Part shown: piece after piece, positions 12,584 through 26,428 of the stretch
Numbering within the stretch: position 1 is the stretch's first letter
Layout of the letters: each line of letters opens with the position of its first letter
NCBI RefSeq assembly: GCF_051020975.1
Contig: NW_027478161.1
Coordinates: 4,526,001-4,590,000, forward strand
Origin: Osmia lignaria lignaria
Lineage: Eukaryota > Arthropoda > Insecta > Hymenoptera > Megachilidae
Length of the DNA: 64,000 nucleotides
Reading direction: 5' to 3'
Notes under the pieces: model-generated
The model's database searches: none
Told to the model about the DNA's origin: nothing
Seen by the model: only the letters and a program-made list of their open reading frames with translations
Translations under genes and position numbers: made by a program

Positions 12584-14837
12584 TTGCAGATTTATCTCAA
12601 GGGAAGGGGCCTAACGGACATATTTCGAGATATTTCTTCTTCTTGTTGTTCTTCTTCTGCACAGCTAAACTGGAAGTGGCATTTCCAGCTCGCAATAGTG
12701 CAGAGTTATCTCAAAGAAAGGAGCCACGGTGTTTCTGTATCTCTATTATGTTGGTGCGGCTTCGGAACTTTTAAATACCTTAATATATCTCGAGAACTAC
12801 GCATCTGATCAGAAAATATCATAGAACATAAATAGTAGGAAACTTAATTCTCTACAAAAAAGGTGTCTTAACGTTTTGCCATAGCTCGCATCGTATGCGA
12901 GATATTTGCAGATTTAGCTCAAGGGGAGGGGCCTGACGGACATATTTCGAAATATTTCTTCTTCTTGTTGTTCTTCTTCTGCACAGCTAAGCTGGAAGTG
13001 GCATTTGCAGCTCGCAATAGTGCAGAGTTATCTCAGAGACAGAGGCCACGGTGTTTCTGTATCTCTATTATGTTGGTGCGGCTTCGGAACTTTGAAATAT
13101 CTCGATATATCTCGAAAACTACGCTTCTGATCAAAAAATATCATAGAACATAAAGTGTAGGAAACATAATTCTCTACAAAAAAGGTCTCTTAACATTTTG
13201 CCATAGCTCGTTTCGTTTCCGAGATATTTGCAGATATATCTCAAGGGAAGGGGCCTGACGGACATATTTCGAGATATTTCTCCTTCTTCTTGTTCTTCTT
13301 CCGCACAGCTAAGCTGGAAGTGGCATTTACAGCTCGCAATAGTGCAGAGTTATCTCAAAGAAAGGGGCCACGGTGTTTCTGTATCTCTATTATGTTGGTG
13401 CGGCTTCGGAACTTTTAAATATCTTGATATATCTCGAGAACTACGCATCTGATCAAAAAATATCATAGAACATAAATACTAGGAAACTTAATTTCCTACA
13501 AAAATGGTCTCTCAACATCTTCCCATAGCTCGCATCGTTTGCGAGATATTTGCAGATTTAGCTCAAGGGAAGGGGCCTGACGGACATATTCCGAGATATT
13601 TCTTGTTCTTGTTGTGCTTCTTCTGCACAGCTAAGCTGGAAGTGGCATTTGCAGCTCGCAATAGTGCAGAGTTATCTCAAAGAAAGGGGCCACGGTGTTT
13701 CTGTATCCCTATTATGTTGGTGCGGCTTCGGAACTTTTGAATACCTTAATATATCTCGAGAACTACGCATCTGATCAGAAAATATCATAGAACATAAATA
13801 GTAGGAAACTTAATTCTCTACAAAAAAGGTGTCTTAACGTTTTGCCATAGCTCGCATCGTATGCGAGATATTTGCAGAGTTATCTCAAGGGAAGGGGCCT
13901 GACGGACATAATTCGAGATATTTCTTCTTCTTGTTGTTCTTCTTCTGCACAGCTAAGCTGGAAGTGGCATTTGCAGCGCGCAATAGTGCAGAGTTATCTC
14001 AAAGAAAGGAGCCACGGTGTTTCTGTATCTCTGTTATGTTACTGCGGCTTCGGAACTTTTAAATATCTCGATATATCTCGAAAACTACGCTTCTGATCAA
14101 GAAATATCATACAAGGTAAATTGTAGGAAACATAATTCTCTAGAAAAAAGGTCTCTTAACATTTTGCCATAGCTCGCTTCGTTTCCGAGATATTTGCAGA
14201 TTTATCTCAAGGGAAGGGGTCTGACGGACATATTTCGAGATATTTCTTCTTCTTGTTGTTCTTCTTCTGCACAGCTAAGCTGGAAGTGGCATTTGCAGCT
14301 CGCAATAGTGCAGAGTTATCTCAAAGAAAGGGGCCACCGTGTTTCTGTATCTCTATTATGTTGGTGCGGCTTCGGAATTTTTAAATATCTCGATATATCT
14401 CGAAAACTACGCATCTGAGCAAAAAATATCATAGAACATAAAAAGTAGGAAACTTAATTCTCTACAAATAAGGTCTCTTAACATTTTGCCATAGCTCGCT
14501 TCGTTTCCGAGATATTTGCAGATTTATCTCAAGGGAAGGGGCCTGACGGACATATTTCGAGATATTTCTTCTTCTTGTTGTTCTTCTTCTGCACAGCTAA
14601 GCTGGAAGTGGCATTTGCAGCGCGCAATAGTGCAGAGTTATCTCAAAGAAAGGAGCCACGGTGTTTCTGTATCTCTATTATGTTACTGCGGCTTCGGAAC
14701 TTTTAAATATCTCGATATATCTCGAAAACTACGCTTCTGATCAAGAAATATCATAGAAGGTAAATTGTAGGAAACATAATTCTCTAGAAAAAAGGTCTCT
14801 TAACATTTTGCCATAGCTCGCTTCGTTTCCGAGATAT

Positions 14838-17091
14838 TTGCAGATTTATCTCAAGGGAAGGGGTCTGACGGACATATTTCGAGATATTTCTTCTTCTTGT
14901 TGTTCTTCTTCTGCACAGCTAAGCTGGAAGTGGCATTTGCAGCTCGCAATAGTGCAGAGTTATCTCAAAGAAAGGGGCCACCGTGTTTCTGTATCTCTAT
15001 TATGTTGGTGCGGCTTCGGAATTTTTAAATATCTCGATATATCTCGAAAACTACGCTTCTGATCAAAAACTATCATAGAACATAAATTGTAGGAAATATA
15101 ATTCTCTACAAAAAAGGTCTCTTAACATTTTGCCATAGCTCGCTTCGTTTCCGAGATATTTGCAGATTTATCTCAAGGGAAGGGGCCTGACGGACATATT
15201 TCGAGATATTTCTTCTTCTTGTTGTTCTTCTTCTGCACAGCTAAGCTGGAAGTGGCATTTGCGGCTCGCAATAGTGCAGAGTTATCTCAAAGAGAGGGGC
15301 CACGGTGTTTCTGTATCTCTATTATGTTGGTGCGGCTTCGGAACTTTTAAATATCTTGATATATCTCGAGAACTACGCATCTGATAAAAAAATATCATAC
15401 TACATAAAAAGTAGGAAACTTAATTCTCTACAAGAAAGGTCTCTAAACATTTTGCCATAGCTCCCTTCGTTTCCGAGATATTTGCAGATTTATCTCAAGG
15501 GAAGGGGCCTGACGGACATATTTCGAGATATTTCTTCTTCTTGTTGTTCTTCTTCTGCACAGCTAAGCTGGAAGTGGCATTTGCAGCTCGCAATAGTGCA
15601 GAGTTATCTCAAAGAAAGGGGCCACGGTGTTTCTGTATCTCTATTATGTTGGTGCGGCTTCGGAACTTTTAAATATCTTGATATATCTCGAGAACTACGC
15701 ATCTGATCAAAAAATATCATAGAACATAAAAAGTAGGAAACTTAATTCTCTACAAAAAAGGTCTCTTCACATTTTGCCATAGCTCGCTTCGTTTCCGAGA
15801 TATTTGCAGATTTATCTCAAGGGAAGGGGCCTAACGGACATATTTCGAGATATTTCTTCTTCTTGTTGTTCTTCTTCTGCACAGCTAAACTGGAAGTGGC
15901 ATTTCCAGCTCGCAATAGTGCAGAGTTATCTCAAAGAAAGGGGCCACGGTGTTTCTGTATCTCTATTATGTTTGTGCGGCTTCGGAACTTTTAAATATCT
16001 CGATATATCTCGAGAACTACGCATCTGAGCAAAAAATATCATAGAACATAAAAAGTAGGAAACTTAATTCTCTACAAATAAGGTCTCTGAACATTTTGCC
16101 ATAGCTCGCTTCGTTTCCGAGATATTTGCAGATTTATCTCAAGGGAAGGGGGCTGACGGACATATTTCGAGATATTTCTTCTTCTTGTTGTTCTTCTTCT
16201 GCACAGCTAACCTCGAAGTGGCATTTGCAGCTCGCAATAGTGCAGAGTTATCTCAAAGAAAGGGGCCACGGTGTTTCTGTATCTCTATTATGTTGGTGCG
16301 GCTTCGGAACTTTTAAATATCTTGATATATCTCGAGAACTACGCATCTGATCAAAAAATATCATAGAACATAAAAAGTAGGAAACTTAATTCGCTACAAA
16401 TAAGGTCTCTGAACATTTTGCCATAGCTCGGTTCGTTTCCGAAATATTTGCAGATTTATCTCAAGGGAAGGGGCCTGTCGGACATATTTCGAGATGTTTC
16501 TTCTTCTTGTTGTTCTTCTTCTGCACAGCTAAGCTGGAAGTGGCATTTGCAGCGCGCAATAGTGCAGAGTTATCTCAAAGAAAGGAGCCACGGTGTTTCT
16601 GTATCTCTATTATGTTACTGCGGCTTCGGAACTTTTAAATATCTCGATATATCTCGAAAACTACGCTTCTGATCAAGAAATATCATAGAAGGTAAATTGT
16701 AGGAAACATAATTCTCTAGAAAAAAGGTCTCTTAACATTTTGCCATAGCTCGCTTCGTTTCCGAGATATTTGCAGATTTATCTCAAGGGAAGGGGTCTGA
16801 TGGACATATTTCGAGATATTTCTTCTTCTTGTTGTTCTTCTTCTGCACAGCTAAGCTGGAAGTGGCATTTGCAGCTCGCAATAGTGCAGAGTTATCTCAA
16901 AGAAAGGGGCCACCGTGTTTCTGTATCTCTATTATGTTGGTGCGGCTTCGGAATTTTTAAATATCTCGATATATCTCGAAAACTACGCTTCTGATCAAAA
17001 AATATCATAGAACATAAATTGTAGGAAATATAATTCTCTACAAAAAAGGTCTCTTAACATTTTGCCATAGCTCGCTTCGTTTCCGAGATAT
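14838..17091. repeat. Seven-unit block, second copy (partner at 10010)
   Basis: This is the second copy of the ordered block at 10010-12263. The flanking units differ on both sides (14516 against 9688, and 17092 against 12264), which delimits the duplicated segment to about 2.25 kb. Private differences of this copy include GGCCTGTCGG in the unit at 16448. Confidence 0.88.
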
Positions 17092-17521
17092 TTGCAGATT
17101 TATCTCAAGGGAAGGGGCCTGACGGACATATTTCGAGATATTTCTTCTTCTTGTTGTTCTTCTTCTGCACAGCTAAGCTGGAAGTGGCATTTACAGCTCG
17201 CAATAGTGCAGAGTTATCTCAAAGAAAGGGGCCACGGTGTTTCTGTATCTCTATTATGTTGGTGCGGCTTCGTAACTTTTAAATATCTAGATATATCTCG
17301 AGAACTACACATCTGATCAAAAAATATCATAGAACATAAAAAGTAGGAAACTTAATTCTCTACAAAAAACGTCTCTTAACATTTTGCCATAGCTCGCTTC
17401 GTTTCCGAGATATTTGCAGATTCAGCTCAAAGGAACTGGCCTGACGGACATATTTCGAGATATTTCTTCTTCTTGTTGTTCTTCCTCTGCACAGCTAAGC
17501 TGGAAGTGGCATTTGCGGCTC

Positions 17522-17531
17522 GCACTAGTGC
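17522..17531. other. First GCACTAGTGC palindrome variant
   Basis: The usual GCAATAGTGC becomes GCACTAGTGC, a perfect 10-bp palindrome containing the SpeI recognition sequence ACTAGT. I see no example to the left of this point. To the right it occurs in a large share of units, often with the adjacent change TTTGCGGCTC. That adjacent change already appears without the palindrome at 7434, 8722, 9044, 10332 and 15160. The variant is a marker of sequence age or domain; no function is implied. Confidence 0.85.
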
Positions 17532-20500
17532 AGAGTTATCTCAAAGAAAGGGGCCACGGTGTTTCTGTATCTGTATTATGTTGGTGCGGCTTCGGAACTT
17601 TTAAATATCTTGATATATCTCGAGAACTACGCATCTGATGAAAAAATATCATAGAACATAAAAAGTAGGAAACTTAATTCTCTACAAAAAAGGTCTCTTA
17701 ACATTTTGCCATAGCTCGCTTCGTTTCCGAGATATTTGCAGATATATCTCAAGGGAAGGGGCCTGACGGACATATTTCGAAATATTTCTTCTTCTTGTTG
17801 TTCTTCTTCTGCACAGCTAAGCTGGAAGTGGCATTTGCGGCTCGCACTAGTGCAGAGTGATCTCAAAGAAAGGGGCCACGGTGTTTCTGTATCTGTATTA
17901 TGTTGGTGCGGCTTCGGAACTTTTAAATATCTTGATATATCTCGAGAACTACGCCTCTGATCAAAAAATATCATAGAACATAAAAAGTAGGAAACTTAAT
18001 TCTCTACAAAAAAGGTCTCTTAACATTTTGCCATAGCTCGCTTCGTTTCCGAGATATTTGCAGATTTATCTCAAGGGAAGGGGCCTGACGGACATATTTC
18101 GAAATATTTCTTCTTCTTGTTGTTCTTCTTCTGCACAGCTAAGCTGGAAGTGGCATTTGCGGCTCGCACTATTGCAGAGTTATCTCAAAGAAAGGGGCCA
18201 CGGTGTTTCTGTATCTCTATTATGTTGGTGCGGCTTCGGAACTTTTAAATATCTTGATATATCTCGAGAACTACGCATCTGATCAAAAAATATCATAGAA
18301 CATAAAAAGTAGGAAACTTAATTCTCTACAAAAAAGGTCTCTCAACATTTTGCCATAGCTCGCTTCGTTTCCGAGATATTTGCAGATTTATCTCAAGGGA
18401 AGGGGCCTGACGGACATATTTCGAGAAGTTTCTTCTTCTTGTTGTTCTTCTTCTGCACAGCTAAGCTGGAAGTGGCATTTGCGGCTCGCACTAGTGCACA
18501 GTTATCTCAAAGAACGGGGCCACGGTGTTTCTGTATCTCTAATATGTTGGTGCGGCTTCGGAACTTTTAAGTATCTCGATATATCTCGAAAACTACGCTT
18601 CTGATCAAAAAATATCATAGAACCTAAATTGTAGGAAACATAATTCTCTACAAAAAACGTCTCTTAACATTTTGCGATAGCTCGCTTCGTTTCCGAGATA
18701 TTTGCAGATTCAGCTCAAAGGAACTGGCCTGACGGACATATTTCGAGATACTTCTTCTTCTTGTTGTTCTTCCTCTGCACAGCTAAGCTGGAAGTGGCAT
18801 TTGCGGCTCGCACTAGTGCAGAGTTATCTCAAAGAAAGGGGCCACGGTGTTTCTGTATCTCTATTATGTTGGTGCGGCTTCGGAACTTTTAAATATCTTG
18901 ATATATCTCGAGAACTACGCATCTGATCAAAAAATATCATAGAACATAAAAAGTAGGAAACTTAATTCTCTACAAAAAAGGTCTCTCAACATTTTGCCAT
19001 AGCTCGCTTCGTTTCCGAGATATTTGCAGATTTATCTCAAGGGAAGGGGCCTGACGGACATATTTCGAGAAGTTTCTTCTTCTTGTTGTTCTTCTTCTGC
19101 ACAGCTAAGCTGGAAGTGGCATTTGCGGCTCGCACTAGTGCACAGTTATCTCAAAGAACGGGGCCACGGTGTTTCTGTATCTCTAATATGTTGGTGCGGC
19201 TTCGGAACTTTTAAGTATCTCGATATATCTCGAAAACTACGCTTCTGATCAAAAAATATCATAGAACCTAAATTGTAGGAAACATAATTCTCTACAAAAA
19301 ACGTCTCTTAACATTTTGCGATAGCTCGCTTCGTTTCCGAGATATTTGCAGATTCAGCTCAAAGGAACTGGCCTGACGGACATATTTCGAGATACTTCTT
19401 CTTCTTGTTGTTCTTCCTCTGCACAGCTAAGCTGGAAGTGGCATTTGCGGCTCGCACTAGTGCAGAGTTATCTCAAAGAAAGGGGCCACGGTGTTTCTGT
19501 ATCTCTATTATGTTGGTGCGGCTTCGGAACTTTTAAATATCTCGATATATCTCGAAAACTACGCTTCTGATCAAAAAATATCATAGAGCGTAAACTGTAG
19601 GAAACATTATTCTCTACAAAAAAGGTCTCTTAACATTTTGCCATAGCTCGCTTCGTTTCCGAGATATTTGCAGATTTATCTCAAGGGAAGTGGCCTGACG
19701 GACATATTTCGAGATATTTCTTCTTCTTGTTGTTCTTCTTCTGCACAGCTAAGCTGGAAGTGGCATTTGCAGCTCGCAATAGTGCAGAGTTATCCCAAAG
19801 AAAGGGGCCACGGTGTTTCTGTATCTCTATTATGTTGGTGCGGCTTCGGAACTTTTAAATATCTTGATATATCTCGAGAACTACGCATCTGATCAAAAAA
19901 TATCATACTACATAAAAAGTAGGAAACTTGATTCTCTACAAGAAAGGTCTCTAAACATTTTGCCATAGCTCGCTTCGTTTCCGAGATATTTGCAGATTTA
20001 TCTCAAGGGAAGGGGCCTGACGGACATATTTCGAAATATTTCTTCTTCTTGTTGTTCTTCTTCTGCACAGCTAAGCTGGAAGTGGCATTTGCGGCTCGCA
20101 CTAGTGCAGAGTGATCTCAAAGAAAGGGGCCACGGTGTTTCTGTATCTGTATTATGTTGGTGCGGCTTCGGAACTTTTAAATATCTTGATATATCTCGAG
20201 AACTACGCCTCTGATCAAAAAATATCATAGAACATAAAAAGTAGGAAACTTAATTCTCTACAAAAAAGGTCTCTTAACATTTTGCCATAGCTCGCTTCGT
20301 TTCCGAGATATTTGCAGATTTATCTCAAGGGAAGGGGCCTGACGGACATATTTCGAAATATTTCTTCTTCTTGTTGTTCTTCTTCTGCACAGCTAAGCTG
20401 GAAGTGGCATTTGCGGCTCGCACTATTGCAGAGTTATCTCAAAGAAAGGGGCCACGGTGTTTCTGTATCTCTATTATGTTGGTGCGGCTTCGGAACTTTT

Positions 20501-22887
20501 AAATATCTTGATATATCTCGAGAACTACGCATCTGATCAAAAAATATCATAGAACATAAAAAGTAGGAAACTTAATTCTCTACAAAAAAGGTCTCTCAAC
20601 ATTTTGCCATAGCTCGCTTCGTTTCCGAGATATTTGCAGATTTATCTCAAGGGAAGGGGCCTGACGGACATATTTCGAGAAGTTTCTTCTTCTTGTTGTT
20701 CTTCTTCTGCACAGCTAAGCTGGAAGTGGCATTTGCGGCTCGCACTAGTGCACAGTTATCTCAAAGAACGGGGCCACGGTGTTTCTGTATCTCTAATATG
20801 TTGGTGCGGCTTCGGAACTTTTAAGTATCTCGATATATCTCGAAAACTACGCTTCTGATCAAAAAATATCATAGAACATAAATTGTAGGAAACATAATTC
20901 TCTACAAAAAACGTCTCTTAACATTTTGCGATAGCTCGCTTCGTTTCCGAGATATTTGCAGATTCAGCTCAAAGGAACTGGCCTGACGGACATATTTCGA
21001 GATACTTCTTCTTCTTGTTGTTCTTCCTCTGCACAGCTAAGCTGGAAGTGGCATTTGCGGCTCGCACTAGTGCAGAGTTATCTCAAAGAAAGGGGCCACG
21101 GTGTTTCTGTATCTCTATTATGTTGGTGCGGCTTCGGAACTTTTAAATATCTCGATATATCTCGAAAACTACGCTTCTGATCAAAAAATATCATAGAGCG
21201 TAAACTGTAGGAAACATTATTCTCTACAAAAAAGGTCTCTTAACATTTTGCCATAGCTCGCTTCGTTTCCGAGATATTTGCAGATTTATCTCAAGGGAAG
21301 TGGCCTGACGGACATATTTCGAGATATTTCTTCTTCTTGTTGTTCTTCTTCTGCACAGCTAAGCTGGAAGTGGCATTTGCAGCTCGCAATAGTGCAGAGT
21401 TATCCCAAAGAAGGGGGCCACGGTGTTTCTGTATCTCTATTATGTTGGTGCGGCTTCGGAACTTTTAAATATCTTGATATATCTCGAGAACTACGCATCT
21501 GATCAAAAAATATCATACTACATAAAAAGTAGGAAACTTGATTCTCTACAAGAAAGGTCTCTAAACATTTTGCCATAGCTCGCTTCGTTTCCGAGATATT
21601 TGCAGATTTATCTCAAGGGAAGGGGCCTGACGGACATATTTCGAGATATTTCTTCTTCTTGTTGTTCTTCTTCTGCACAGCTAAGCTGGAAGTGGCATTT
21701 ACAGCTCGCAATAGTGCAGAGTTATCTCAAAGAAAGGGGCCACGGTGTTTCTGTATCTCTATTATGTTGGTGCGGCTTCGTAACTTTTAAATATCTAGAT
21801 ATATCTCGAGAACTACACATCTGATCAAAAAATATCATAGAACATAAAAAGTAGGAAACTTAATTCTCTACAAAAAACGTCTCTTAACATTTTGCCATAG
21901 CTCGCTTCGTTTCCGAGATATTTGCAGATTCAGCTCAAAGGAACTGGCCTGACGGACATATTTCGAGATATTTCTTCTTCTTGTTGTTCTTCCTCTGCAC
22001 AGCTAAGCTGGAAGTGGCATTTGCGGCTCGCACTAGTGCAGAGTTATCTCAAAGAAAGGGGCCACGGTGTTTCTGTATCTGTATTATGTTGGTGCGGCTT
22101 CGGAACTTTTAAATATCTTGATATATCTCGAGAACTACGCCTCTGATCAAAAAATATCATAGAACATAAAAAGTAGGAAACTTAATTCTCTACAAAAAAG
22201 GTCTCTTAACATTTTGCCATAGCTCGCTTCGTTTCCGAGATATTTGCAGATTTATCTCAAGGGAAGGGGCCTGACGGACATATTTCGAAATATTTCTTCT
22301 TCTTGTTGTTCTTCTTCTGCACAGCTAAGCTGGAAGTGGCATTTGCGGCTCGCACTATTGCAGAGTTATCTCAAAGAAAGGGGCCACGGTGTTTCTGTAT
22401 CTCTATTATGTTGGTGCGGCTTCGGAACTTTTAAATATCTTGATATATCTCGAGAACTACGCATCTGATCAAAAAATATCATAGAACATAAAAAGTAGGA
22501 AACTTAATTCTCTACAAAAAAGGTCTCTCAACATTTTGCCATAGCTCGCTTCGTTTCCGAGATATTTGCAGATTTATCTCAAGGGAAGGGGCCTGACGGA
22601 CATATTTCGAGAAGTTTCTTCTTCTTGTTGTTCTTCTTCTGCACAGCTAAGCTGGAAGTGGCATTTGCGGCTCGCACTAGTGCACAGTTATCTCAAAGAA
22701 CGGGGCCACGGTGTTTCTGTATCTCTAATATGTTGGTGCGGCTTCGGAACTTTTAAGTATCTCGATATATCTCGAAAACTACGCTTCTGATCAAAAAATA
22801 TCATAGAACATAAATTGTAGGAAACATAATTCTCTACAAAAAACGTCTCTTAACATTTTGCGATAGCTCGCTTCGTTTCCGAGATAT

Positions 22888-23208
22888 TTGCAGATTCAGC
22901 TCAAAGGAACTGGCCTGACGGACATATTTCGAGATACTTCTTCTTCTTGTTGTTCTTCCTCTGCACAGCTAAGCTGGAAGTGGCATTTGCGGCTCGCACT
23001 AGTGCAGAGTTATCTCAAAGAAAGGGGCCACGGTGTTTCTGTATCTCTATTATGTTATGCGGCTTCGGAACTTTTAAATATCTCGATATATCTCGAAAAC
23101 TACGCTTCTGATCAAAAAATATCATAGAGCGTAAACTGTAGGAAACATTATTCTCTACAAAAAAGGTCTCTTAACATTTTGCCATAGCTCGCTTCGTTTC
23201 CGAGATAT
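22888..23208. repeat. 321-bp unit: 1-bp net loss
   Basis: TTATGTTGGTGCGG is replaced by TTATGTTATGCGG near 23051-23060, a net loss of 1 bp. The related units at 18702, 19346 and 20956 have the normal sequence, so the change followed the last duplication of this type. Confidence 0.93.
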
Positions 23209-26200
23209 TTGCAGATTTATCTCAAGGGAAGTGGCCTGACGGACATATTTCGAGATATTTCTTCTTCTTGTTGTTCTTCTTCTGCACAGCTAAGCTGGAA
23301 GTGGCATTTGCAGCTCGCAATAGTGCAGAGTTATCCCAAAGAAAGGGGCCACGGTGTTTCTGTATCTCTATTATGTTGGTGCGGCTTCGGAACTTTTAAA
23401 TATCTTGATATATCTCGAGAACTACGCATCTGATCAAAAAATATCATACTACATAAAAAGTAGGAAACTTGATTCTCTACAAGAAAGGTCTCTAAACATT
23501 TTGCCATAGCTCGCTTCGTTTCCGAGATATTTGCAGATTTATCTCAAGGGAAGGGGCCTGACGGACATATTTCGAGATATTTCTTCTTCTTGTTGTTCTT
23601 CTTCTGCACAGCTAAGCTGGAAGTGGCATTTGCAGCTCGCAATAGTGCAGAGTTATCTCAAAGAGAGGGGCCACGGTGTTTCTGTATCTCTATTATGTTG
23701 GTGCGGCTTCGGAACTTTTAAATATCTTGATATATCTCGAGAACTACGCATCTGATCAAAAAATATCATAGAACATAAATTGTAGGAAACATAATTCTCT
23801 ACAAAAAAGGTCTCTTAACATTTTGCCATAGCTCGCTTCCTTTCCGAGATATTTGCAGATTTATCTCAAGGGAAGGGGCCTAACGGACATATTTCGAGAT
23901 ATTTCTTCTTCTTGTTGTTCTTCTTCTGCACAGCTAAACTGGAAGTGGCATTTCCAGCTCGCAATAGTGCAGAGTTATCTCAAAGAAAGGGGCCACGGTG
24001 TTTCTGTATCTCTATTATGTTGGTGCGGCTTCGGAACTTTTAAATATCTTGATATATCTCGAGAACTACGCATCTGATCAAAAAATATCATAGAACATAA
24101 AAAGTAGGAAACTTAATTCTCTACAAAAAAGGTCTCTTAACATTTTGCCATAGCTCGCTTCGTTTCCGAGATATTTGCAGATTTATCTCAAGGGAAGGGG
24201 CCTAACGGACATATTTCGAGATATTTCTTCTTCTTGTTGTTCTTCTTCTGCACAGCTAAGCTGGAAGTGGCATTTGCGGCTCGCACTATTGCAGAGTTAT
24301 CTCAAAGAATGGGGCCACGGTGTTTCTGTATCTCTATTATGTTGGTGCGGCTTCGGAACTTTTAAATATCTTGATATATCTCGAGAACTACGCGTCTGAT
24401 CAAAAAATATCATAGAACATAAAAAGTAGGAACCATAATTCTCTACAAAAAAGGTCTCTTAACATTTTGCCATAGCTCGCTTCGTTTCCGAGATATTTGC
24501 AGATTTATCTCAAGGGAAGGGGCCTGACGGACATATTTCGAGATATTTCTTCTTCTTGTTGTTCTTCTTCTGCACAGCTAAGCTGGAAGCGGCATTTCCG
24601 GCTCGCACTAGTGCAGAGTTATCTCAAAGAGAGGGGCCACGGTGTTTCTGTATCTCTATTATGTTGGTGCGGCTTCGGAACTTTTAAATATCTCGATATA
24701 TCTCGAAAACTACGATTCTGATCAAAAAATATCATAGAACATAAAAAGTAGGAAACTTAATTCTCTACAAAAAACGTCTCTTAACATTTTGCCATAGCTC
24801 GCTTCGTTTCCGAGATATTTGCAGATTCAGCTCAAAGGAACGGGCCTGACGGACATATTTCGAGATACTTCTTTTTCTTGTTGTTCTTCCTCTGCACAGC
24901 TACGCTGGAAGTGGCATTTGCAGCTCGCAATAATGCAGAGTTATCTCAAAGAAAGGGGCCACGGTGTTTCTGTATCTCTATTATGTTGGTGCGGCTTCGG
25001 AACTTTTAAATATCTTGATATATCTCGAGAACTACGCATCTGATCAAAAAATATCATAGAACATAAAAAGTAGGAAACTTAATTCTCTACAAAAAAGGTC
25101 TCTTAACATTTTGCCATAGCTCGCTTCGTTTCCGAGATATTTGCAGATTTATCTCAAGGGAAGGGGCCTGACGGACATATTTCGAGATATTTCTTCTTCT
25201 TGTTGTTCTTCTCCTGCACAGCTAAGCTGGAAGTGGCATTTGCGGCTCGCACTAGTGCAGAGTTATCTCAAAGAAAGGGGCCACGGTGTTTCTGTATCTC
25301 TATTATGTTGGTGCGGCTTTGGAACTTTTAAATATCTTGATATATATCGAGAACTACGCATCTGATCAAAAAATATCATAGAACATAAAAAGTAGGAAAC
25401 TTAATTCTCTACAAAAAAGGTCTCTTAACATTTTGCCATAGCTCGCTTCGTTTCCGAGATATTTGCAGATTTATCTCAATTGAAGGGGCCTGACGGACAT
25501 ATTTCGAGATATTTTTTCTTCTTGTTGTTCTTCTTCTGCACAGCTAAGCTGGAAGTGGCATTTGCGGCTCGCACTATTGCAGAGTTATCTCAAAGAAAGG
25601 GGCCACGGTGTTTCTGTATCTCTATTATGTTGGTGCGGCTTTGGAACTTTTAAATATCTCGATATATCTCGAAAACTACGCTTCTAATCAAAAAATATCA
25701 TAGAACATAAATTGTAGGAAACATAATTCTCTACAAAAAAGGTCTCTTAACATTTTGCCATAGCTCGCTTCGTTTCCGAGATATTTGCAGATTTATCTCA
25801 AGGGAAGGGGCCTAACGGACATATTTCGAGATATTTCTTCTTCTTGTTGTTCTTCTTCTGCACAACTAAGCTGGAAGTGGCATTTGCGGCTCGCACTATT
25901 GCAGAGTTATCTCAAAGAAAGGGGCCACGGTGTTTCTGTATCTCTATTATGTTGGTGCGGCTTCGGAACTTTTAAATATCTTGATATATCTCGAGAACTA
26001 CGCGTCTGATCAAAAAATATCATAGAACATAAAAAGTAGGAAACATAATTCTCTACAAAAAAGGTCTCTTAACATTTTGCCATAGCTCGCTTCGTTTCCG
26101 AGATATTTGCAGATTTATCTCAAGGGAAGGGGCCTGACGGACATATTTCGAGATATTTCTTCTTCTTGTTGTTCTTCTTCTGCACAGCTAAGCTGGAAGT

Positions 26201-26428
26201 GGCATTTGCGGCTCGCACTAGTGCACAGTTATCTCAAAGAAAGGGGCCACGGTGTTTCTGTATCTCTATTATGTTGGTGCGGCTTCGGAACTTTTAAATA
26301 TCTTGATATATCTCGAGAACTGCGCATCTGATCAAAAAATATCATAGAACATAAAAAGTAGGAAACTTAATTCTCTACAAAAAAGGTCTCTTAACATTTT
26401 GCCATAGCTCGCTTCGTTTCCGAGATAT

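Larger units (their letters stand above)
6790..17091. repeat. Higher-order domain II: six-unit order with local disruption
   Basis: Thirty-two units. A marker with GGGGCCACCGTG and CGGAATTTTT sits at 7112, 10010, 11942, 14194, 14838 and 16770. The unit before it usually carries GCAGCGCGCAATAG, AAGGAGCCACGG and ATGTTACTGCGG (6790, 11620, 13872, 14516, 16448). Spacing of six units (1,932 bp) appears at 10010 to 11942 and at 14838 to 16770, and the first three or four units of the series also begin at 7112. Between about 12264 and 13871 the order is broken by divergent units, including ones with GCATCGTATGCGAG, GATTTAGCTC and a 2-bp deletion. This is the most sequence-diverse part of the window. 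Confidence 0.82.
17092..23530. repeat. Higher-order domain III: shuffled five/seven-unit order
   Basis: Twenty units built from a short list of marker types. FRNIS-type units (CGAAATATTTC) are at 17736, 18058, 19990, 20312 and 22244. CGAGAAGTTTC units are at 18380, 19024, 20634 and 22566. GATTCAGCTC with GATACTTC units are at 18702, 19346, 20956 and 22888. GGGAAGTGGCC with TTATCCCAAAG units are at 19668, 21278 and 23209. The order from 19990 to 21599 is five units. The earlier version (17736-19989) has an extra two-unit doublet, making seven. The unit at 17092 recurs at 21600 (14 units), with rare variants CTTCGTAACT, CTAGATAT and CTACACATC. The unit at 21922 looks like a hybrid of those at 17414 and 17736. 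Confidence 0.85.

Noticed and set aside
17627..17974. A 115-codon minus-strand frame across a unit boundary
   Set aside because: It is created by private substitutions at the two ends and composed of the antisense of ordinary satellite sequence. No coding evidence.
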